From assembly GCA_024304995.1 (NCBI GenBank), contig JAMWZD010000001.1, positions 511,472 to 575,471 of the forward strand: a stretch of 64,000 nucleotides of DNA, in the 5' to 3' direction. Origin of the DNA: Rickettsiales bacterium. GTDB lineage: Bacteria > Pseudomonadota > Alphaproteobacteria > Rickettsiales > UBA998. The notes under the pieces were generated by a model. It saw only the letters and a list, made by a program, of their open reading frames with translations, was not told the origin of the DNA and ran no database searches. Below, one piece after another: positions 63,561 to 64,000 of the stretch. Position numbers and translations under genes: made by a program. How positions within the stretch are numbered: position 1 is the stretch's first letter; every line of letters begins with the position of its first letter.

Positions 63561-63910
63561 CTTTGAGTAATAACAAAGTAAGTACAGGTTCGGCAATTAA
63601 TGCTTTAACCCGCATACTAAAAAAAAGAAACATATCATATACATTGATATTGAATAAAATTGGTATAGATGAAGTGTCCAAAAAAACTTGGGAACAAGAA
63701 TGTATTATTTTTTACCAAAAAGATAATAGGTTTACTCCCAATCAATCGACACTTAGTTTTATGTTCGACTTTAAAGATATTTGGACGGGAAGTTACTTCG
63801 ATTTAGCAAATAAAAAATTTCATAGTTATGAAATACGTCCTGAGGGATATTATGAAGCAGAAGGTATCGTTCCAAGTAAAGAAAATTATGTAAAATTATT
63901 TTCTTTATAA
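63554..63910 (+). CDS. Hypothetical protein, about 118 aa
   Basis: Not recognised. The start is uncertain: GTG 63554 lies inside an inverted repeat; TTG 63563 just after it is an alternative giving a protein three residues shorter. AT-rich and basic at the N-terminus (ALTRILKKRNISYTLILNKIGIDE), then a beta-type stretch (TLSFMFDFKDIWTGSYFDLANKKFHSYEIRPEGYY) with many aromatic residues. Ends before a strong terminator. Its composition differs from the thiolase. Confidence 0.55.
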   Translation: MNPLSNNKVSTGSAINALTRILKKRNISYTLILNKIGIDEVSKKTWEQECIIFYQKDNRFTPNQSTLSFMFDFKDIWTGSYFDLANKKFHSYEIRPEGYYEAEGIVPSKENYVKLFSL

Positions 63911-63926
63911 ATTAACTCCAAAACTC

Positions 63927-63951
63927 AGGAAGGCAATTGCCTTCCTTTTTT
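63927..63951 (+). terminator. Rho-independent terminator
   Basis: AGGAAGGCAA / TTGCCTTCCT is a perfect 10-bp stem with no spare loop bases, followed by six T in total. It ends the transcript of the gene at 63554. Confidence 0.88.
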
Positions 63952-63952
63952 A

Positions 63953-63981
63953 TTGACGCAATATAAGGGAATACTTATGGT
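63953..63981 (+). promoter_or_regulatory. Possible promoter of a gene beyond the right edge
   Basis: TTGACG and TATGGT are separated by 17 bases, directly after a terminator, at the end of the window. The -10 match is imperfect. Confidence 0.35.
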
Positions 63982-64000
63982 CTGCTTGTCTTAAACAAGT

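Noticed and set aside
1-64000. CRISPR array, tRNA, rRNA or tmRNA genes
   Set aside because: No regularly spaced direct repeats and no cloverleaf or rRNA-like stretches were seen while reading the gaps; a dedicated search could still find a weak one.

Overview
The window reads as a chromosomal stretch of a flagellated alphaproteobacterium of moderate, somewhat AT-leaning base composition. Support comes from a GapR/DUF2312 protein (a family known from Alphaproteobacteria), a 1605-residue NAD-glutamate dehydrogenase, a ccmD-ccmE-ccmF-ccmG cytochrome c maturation run, HslV with a cleavable propeptide, ThyX, RibF-LspA and Tad-type pilus proteins. I cannot place it more precisely. The DNA is densely coded on both strands, and four convergent gene pairs overlap at their stop codons by 4 bases.

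Layout. 1-7.4 kb is an accessory, stress-flavoured block: a DJ-1/Hsp31-like protein, a DUF5648-repeat protein, an alpha/beta hydrolase, a DUF2945 gene with a small partner, DNA topoisomerase IB, a vWA protein, an unknown Ala/Gly-rich protein and a NUDIX hydrolase. 7.4-11 kb holds ubiE, secB, a response regulator overlapping a membrane histidine kinase, and cutA. 11-13.6 kb has two tandem RTX (calcium-binding repeat) proteins. 13.8-27 kb is metabolic and replicative: NAD-glutamate dehydrogenase, an L,D-transpeptidase, lipB, mutS and dnaE. 27-33 kb contains a prepilin-like gene, hslV, gapR, rpsU, pdxH, an SDR, a spacer with two inverted DnaA boxes, and astB. 33.2-38 kb has three TadE/TadG-type genes, a lipoprotein and a GH114-like lipoprotein. 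38-46 kb carries rsmA, two tandem orphan paralogues, a prephenate dehydratase gene, thyX, a membrane protein, a second prepilin, pyrB and a TadD-like TPR lipoprotein. 46-53 kb has rplU-rpmA, the ccm cluster, an XRE regulator and lspA/ribF. 55-61.5 kb is a flagellar filament operon (flagellin, FlaG, FliD, FliS). A methyltransferase, a thiolase and an unknown gene close the window.

The most striking feature is inside dnaE. A roughly 420-bp element, a DUF559 (Vsr/PD-(D/E)XK-like) endonuclease domain bounded by inverted arms of about 50 bp that each contain two hairpins, sits in frame in a variable loop just after the third catalytic Asp of DNA polymerase III alpha. The gene stays open, so the polymerase should carry about 140 extra residues. 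Two further arm pairs lacking the endonuclease lie after mutS and against the stop codon of pyrB. A second, unrelated repeat family of about 80 bp, with ends beginning GTCATTCTG, occurs four times between genes. Other notable items are a FliD cap protein with a LamG-like lectin domain inserted in it, a 923-residue flagellin, a J-domain-like protein without HPD embedded in the ccm cluster, and a prephenate dehydratase with an altered TRF motif.

All calls rest on reading the sequence and on knowledge of the families. No database search was run.
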